A DNA stretch of 64,000 nt from assembly GCF_007860125.1 (NCBI RefSeq), contig NZ_SJPW01000001.1, positions 766,004-830,003 on the forward strand, in the 5' to 3' direction. The DNA is from Rubripirellula tenax. GTDB lineage: Bacteria; Planctomycetota; Planctomycetia; Pirellulales; Pirellulaceae. The notes beneath the pieces are model-generated. The model did no database searches, was not told where the DNA came from, and saw only the letters and a program-made list of their open reading frames with translations. A program made the translations under genes and the position numbers. Position 1 is the stretch's first letter, and each line of letters opens with the position of its first letter. Positions 60,612-64,000 of this stretch are shown here, one piece after another.

Positions 60612-62171
60612 CTAACGCACGCCGGCTGATCGCTTTTTCTTCTCATTGTCAACCTTAACTTTCAACCCCGTGCGTTTCGCCCAGTCGAACCACGCGTTGC
60701 TCATCCTTTCGGTGCGCTCAGGCTCAGCAGCCGAAAGGTCATCCGTTTCACATCGGTCCTTGGCCAGATCGTAAAGCTCCCAAGCTTTGCCACTGCTATC
60801 CCAGACGACTTTCCAGTTGCCTTCGCGTAGCGCACGACTGCCCGACCATTCCCAAGCAAGTTGATCGTGACGTTGCCGCGTTTCGCCGTCGAGAATAGGA
60901 ATCAGGCTTCGGCCTTCGACAGGAAGAATCTGCTGGCCCGCGTATTGCGTGGGATACGATGCATCGGCCAGTTCCAAAAACGTTGGCATGAAGTCGATGA
61001 TGTGTGCGGGTTGCCGCGTGATCGTGTCGGCCTTGATGTGACCCGGCCACCAGGCGATGCACGGTGTGCCGATGCCACCTTCGTGAGTCCGGCTTTTGTG
61101 TTTTTTGAACGGTGCGTTTTGAGCCCAACCCCAAGCTGGCCCAACGGACGCGTAGTATTCTTTGGGTCCTGGGACGATGTCCGACCCTCGCCCACCAGGC
61201 TCTTCGGCACAGCCGCCGTTGTCGGACAGAAAAAAGATAACCGTGTTGTCCGCGACCTTCGCCTGTTCCAATGCTTCGCGAAGTCGACCGATGTTCTGAT
61301 CCATCGAATCAATCATCGCGGCGTAAACTGCCATACGCAAATCTTCGTGGTCTTGGTCGGCTGACTCCCAATCATACGCACCCGAATCCGCTGCCGATAG
61401 TTTCCATTGTTCATCGGCCAAGCCCATTTGCTGAAGCCGATCCCAACGTTGCTCACGCATCTTGAACCAACCGCCGAGCTCTTTGAACTTGCCTTGATAT
61501 TTCGCGATGTCTTGGGGCTTGGCATGTAGCGGATAATGGGGAGCCGTGTAGGTGAGGTGAATCATGAACGGGCGATCGTTCAGCGTGAACTTCTTTACAC
61601 AATCGATCGCGTGATCCGTAAAAGCATCGGTGGTATAGAAATTGGCGGGGAATTCTTTGATCACCTCATTGTTGTGCCCAAATTCGCGAACCTTGCCTCC
61701 CTTGTAAGGCGGATCGGCAATCGAAGGGTCGAAAAAGTTGCAGCATCCGTCCAACAATCCATAGAACTCGTCGAATCCACGGTGAAAAGGATGGGTTGTG
61801 GCGCCGCTGCCGAGGTGCCATTTACCGCTCAATGAAGTCTGGTAGCCAGCGGCTCTCATCGCTTCGCCGATCGTAACCATGTCATTGCGTAGCAGCCCGC
61901 CACGGCCACGGCGTGGATACAGTCCCGTCAAGAGAGACGCCCGCGTGGTCGTGCATTTGGCGTTGTTGTAGAACTGCGTGAATCGCAATCCTTCCATGGC
62001 CAGGCGGTCCAGGTTCGGCGTCTTCACTTCGCCACCATAGCACCCGATGTCCGACCAACCCATGTCGTCACACATGATCAGAATGATGTTGGGTCGAGTG
62101 TCTGCTGTCGCATGTGAGGCAACGCATGCGAGCAGAACTAGCGAAGTAACAATCGATCGAAACGAGAGCAT
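60612..62171 (-). CDS. Secreted sulfatase with CTTTR maturation motif
   Basis: From the Met at 62171 about 519 residues. Leader: SIVTSLVLLACVASHATA. The metal site is IILIMCDDMGWSDIGCYGGE. The maturation motif is NAKCTTTRASLLTGLYPRRG: Thr stands in the place of the usual Pro (C-x-P-x-R), a variant seen in other planctomycete sulfatases of this group. SGKWHLGSGATTHPFHRGFD, VIFFLSDNGGCAEEPGGRG and HKSRTHEGGIGTPCIAWWPG supply the other catalytic blocks. The C-terminal end has KAWELYDLAKDRCETDDLS. It is presumably exported to remove sulfate from a polysaccharide, though whether the Cys is converted is not known from sequence. Confidence 0.92.
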   Translation of the reverse strand: MLSFRSIVTSLVLLACVASHATADTRPNIILIMCDDMGWSDIGCYGGEVKTPNLDRLAMEGLRFTQFYNNAKCTTTRASLLTGLYPRRGRGGLLRNDMVTIGEAMRAAGYQTSLSGKWHLGSGATTHPFHRGFDEFYGLLDGCCNFFDPSIADPPYKGGKVREFGHNNEVIKEFPANFYTTDAFTDHAIDCVKKFTLNDRPFMIHLTYTAPHYPLHAKPQDIAKYQGKFKELGGWFKMREQRWDRLQQMGLADEQWKLSAADSGAYDWESADQDHEDLRMAVYAAMIDSMDQNIGRLREALEQAKVADNTVIFFLSDNGGCAEEPGGRGSDIVPGPKEYYASVGPAWGWAQNAPFKKHKSRTHEGGIGTPCIAWWPGHIKADTITRQPAHIIDFMPTFLELADASYPTQYAGQQILPVEGRSLIPILDGETRQRHDQLAWEWSGSRALREGNWKVVWDSSGKAWELYDLAKDRCETDDLSAAEPERTERMSNAWFDWAKRTGLKVKVDNEKKKRSAGVR

Positions 62172-62317
62172 TTGTGCACCGATAAAGTTAGAGTCCAATG
62201 CCGTGGCAGAGTCGGTAGCTTACCAGGATCGGTTCCTCATGCCGCTTTCATGAATGTTGTCCTGCCAGTGGAACGCAGGAAGCGGACTCGAACCTCCGTT
62301 TTAGCTGCGATCGTCCC

Positions 62318-63787
62318 TCAGTGACGCGTTCTTCCGTTAGCTTCGGCCTGCTCGAAAGCCGACACCAGTCGCTTCACAACATCGGGGTGCTGGTCTGCGA
62401 GGTTTGACGTTTCGCCACGATCGTTGGATAGGTCGTAAAGTTCGTGACCTTGGTCGCTGTCGCTGCCGTATCGGACGATCAATTTCCACTGACCGGTGCA
62501 AACAGCGACCGAGCTATCCTTGCCATCGCCTTGAACGAAGATAGCTTCCCGATCAGCGATGCGGTCTTCCTTTCCTAACAGGACGGGCAACAGGCTGAAT
62601 GAGTCTTCTGCTGCATCCTTTGGCAAATCACTGCCCACCAGTTCGGCCGTTGTGGCGAACAAGTCGGTCAAATTGATCGTGCAATTCGATGAACTGCCTG
62701 CATCAATGCGTCCGGGCCAGCGTGCAATGAACGGAATGCGATGCCCGCCCTCGTACGCATATCCTTTTCCGTCTCGCCACGGGCCGTTCGTGACGTGCCC
62801 CAGTTTCTTAGCGTCTTCTTTGGCGGTCTTGAATTTGGTGCGTATATCACCCGAATCGTCGGCGAGGTTTAGTCGCACACCGTTTGTCCCTTTGAAATCC
62901 TTGGGCGTGGAGCCGTTGTCGCTAGTGAAAATGACGACGGTGTTTTCAGCGAGATTCAGTTCTTCTAGCGTTTGCAGGATGGTTCCGACATGCGAATCCA
63001 ATTCTTGAACGTGGTCGCCAAACAGACCCGCAGTACTGCTTCCACGAAAACCTGCTGCCGGCGTGACGTGAGTGTGTGGGGCGCACGGGGTGAAGTACAG
63101 AAAGAACGGATCGGCAGCGTTCTTGCGTAGGAACGCAACGGCTTTTTCGGTCAACGTGCTGTCCACTTGGTCTTCGACGCGCGGCTCGGCCAGTCCTTCT
63201 GGGAAGTCTTTGCCTTTGACGATGCGATATTTTTGGCCCGGTTTACGGCCCACTAGATCGTGATTCTCGATGAACGCTCGTGACGAATCGTTGTGGTTGG
63301 TCGGCACGCCGAAGTGGTAGTCAAAGCCAACTTCTAATGGCCCTGTGATGGGCAGTTTGTTCCAGTCTTTGCTGTAGCCAAGGTGCCACTTGCCGATCGC
63401 TGCCGAAGTGTACCCGTGACCTTGTAAGAATGACGCGATTGTTGGTTGGTCGGGACTGAGCCGATAGCCGTTGCCTTTTTTGTGCAGTCGCCAAGGAGAT
63501 TGTCCCGTCAGCAATCCGTATCGCGAAGGCGAACATAGCGACGCGGCAGAATGGGCATCCGTAAATTTCATTCCTTGGCTAGCGAGTCGATCGATGTTGG
63601 GTGTGCTGATCTGAGTCGCTCCATAACAACTGACGTCCCCATAGCCCAAGTCGTCCGCAAAGATGACGACGATGTTCGGCTTTCTGGGCTGTTTGGCGAT
63701 CGCAGCCGAATGTTGCAGGAACACTGTGGCAAAAAAAATTGCTGCAATGCGCAGAATCACTGGCTGGTTTGTCACGTCAAGAATCAT
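62318..63787 (-). CDS. Secreted sulfatase (family S1)
   Basis: From the Met at 63787 about 489 residues. Leader: ILRIAAIFFATVFLQHSAAI. Metal site: NIVVIFADDLGYGDVSCYGA. Maturation motif: AASLCSPSRYGLLTGQSPWR (C-S-P-S-R, canonical). IGKWHLGYSKDWNKLPITGP, VIFTSDNGSTPKDFKGTNGV, EGGHRIPFIARWPGRIDAGS and ELYDLSNDRGETSNLADQHP complete the set. It belongs to the arylsulfatase A-like group. The sulfatase that follows on the same strand at 60612-62171 lies 146 bases away and could share a transcript. The gene begins near a large inverted repeat (63836-63889). Confidence 0.93.
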   Translation of the reverse strand: MILDVTNQPVILRIAAIFFATVFLQHSAAIAKQPRKPNIVVIFADDLGYGDVSCYGATQISTPNIDRLASQGMKFTDAHSAASLCSPSRYGLLTGQSPWRLHKKGNGYRLSPDQPTIASFLQGHGYTSAAIGKWHLGYSKDWNKLPITGPLEVGFDYHFGVPTNHNDSSRAFIENHDLVGRKPGQKYRIVKGKDFPEGLAEPRVEDQVDSTLTEKAVAFLRKNAADPFFLYFTPCAPHTHVTPAAGFRGSSTAGLFGDHVQELDSHVGTILQTLEELNLAENTVVIFTSDNGSTPKDFKGTNGVRLNLADDSGDIRTKFKTAKEDAKKLGHVTNGPWRDGKGYAYEGGHRIPFIARWPGRIDAGSSSNCTINLTDLFATTAELVGSDLPKDAAEDSFSLLPVLLGKEDRIADREAIFVQGDGKDSSVAVCTGQWKLIVRYGSDSDQGHELYDLSNDRGETSNLADQHPDVVKRLVSAFEQAEANGRTRH

Positions 63788-63835
63788 TGCTGAAATCGAA
63801 GGAAGGGCGAATTGTTGTTTCAAAATGTAGTGGAC

Positions 63836-63889
63836 GAGGTTACGAGTTCTCGCGTACAAATTCATCGCTCACAGGACTCGTAACCTCGG
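63836..63889. repeat. 13-bp perfect inverted repeat
   Basis: CGAGGTTACGAGT at 63836-63848 returns as ACTCGTAACCTCG at 63877-63889, with 28 bases between. It sits between the divergent sulfatase and the partial ORF at the right edge and could be the stem of a structured RNA reading to the right. Confidence 0.85.
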
Positions 63890-63922
63890 AAAACGCCGGG
63901 ATAAACCGGTTTGGAATAGAGA

Positions 63923-64000
63923 ATGAAAGTTTCTTACAGTGAAATCTTAGCCAAGAACGCTGGCCCTGAGTCGTACGCTGACCGTGGTGACACGTTGGGT
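63923..64000 (+). CDS. Start of an ORF resembling the group II intron leader ORF, partial
   Basis: The frame opens at the ATG at 63923 and runs off the window. The 26 visible residues are MKVSYSEILAKNAGPESYAD and RGDTLG. This start (MKxSYxExLAxxxGxESxAxR) is like short ORFs annotated beside group II intron reverse transcriptases in many bacteria, which are probably translations of intron RNA rather than real proteins. If so, the following kilobase should hold a reverse transcriptase. The inverted repeat just before it would fit a structured intron. The evidence is limited to 78 bases, so this is tentative. Confidence 0.4.
   Translation, partial: MKVSYSEILAKNAGPESYADRGDTLG

Noticed and set aside
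62260..62340. Complete tRNA gene on the minus strand
   Set aside because: No 5' acceptor strand or D-arm pairs with the T-arm-like segment, so only a fragment or coincidence remains.

Overview
The window reads as chromosomal DNA of a marine planctomycete of the Pirellulaceae, close to Rhodopirellula. The evidence is four scattered sulfatases, a PSCyt1/PSCyt2/PSD1 cytochrome gene followed by a DUF1501 gene, a giant secreted protein with the planctomycete LESRQLLA leader, several Tat or Sec leaders, weak Shine-Dalgarno use, and bacillithiol-type and phosphatidylserine genes. No ribosomal RNA gene, complete tRNA gene or CRISPR array is visible.

Layout. 0-6.5 kb: end of a MauG/cytochrome c peroxidase gene, a BshB1-like deacetylase, an inositol monophosphatase, an aldo/keto reductase, a family 2 glycosyltransferase and an MsbA-like ABC exporter. 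6.8-10.6 kb: an integron cassette array with no integrase beside it: six full attC sites of about 137 bp plus one truncated site, separating seven cassettes and a remnant. The cassettes encode a RelE/ParE toxin-antitoxin pair, a pentapeptide-repeat protein, a DUF1871-like protein and several unknown small proteins. 10.8-16.2 kb: AlkA-like glycosylase, oligoendopeptidase F, a WbaP-like sugar transferase and a Gly-rich secreted protein. 16.4-20.9 kb: a 1505-residue G8/beta-helix secreted protein. 21.2-28.0 kb: a seven-heme cytochrome c with a membrane partner, a metallophosphoesterase, SixA, a PQQ-propeller protein and phosphatidylserine decarboxylase. 28.7-40.0 kb: carbohydrate and sulfate-ester degradation genes plus a CbbX-like AAA+ protein. 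40-47.5 kb: class II aldolase, aspartate-type aminotransferase, an LMW-phosphatase-like gene fused by overlap to a GMC oxidoreductase, and a di-heme oxidoreductase pair. 47.9-51.3 kb: a three-gene operon (GT2, GT39, PAP2) that looks like a lipid-linked sugar transfer module. 51.7-55.7 kb: NhaA, a LOG-family protein and L-serine dehydratase. 56-64 kb: a sialate O-acetylesterase, a beta-roll protein, an IS630 remnant, a small secreted protein, two sulfatases and, at the edge, the start of an ORF resembling the leader ORF of group II introns.

The most unusual signal is in the cassette array. Most cassette genes lie on the minus strand, and each intact attC contains a promoter-like element on that strand (a -35-like hexamer, an exact 17-base spacer and TACAAT) pointing at the next gene 75-90 bases away. 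If real, the recombination site itself carries an outward promoter, so cassettes far from any common promoter could be expressed. This is inference from sequence and has not been tested.
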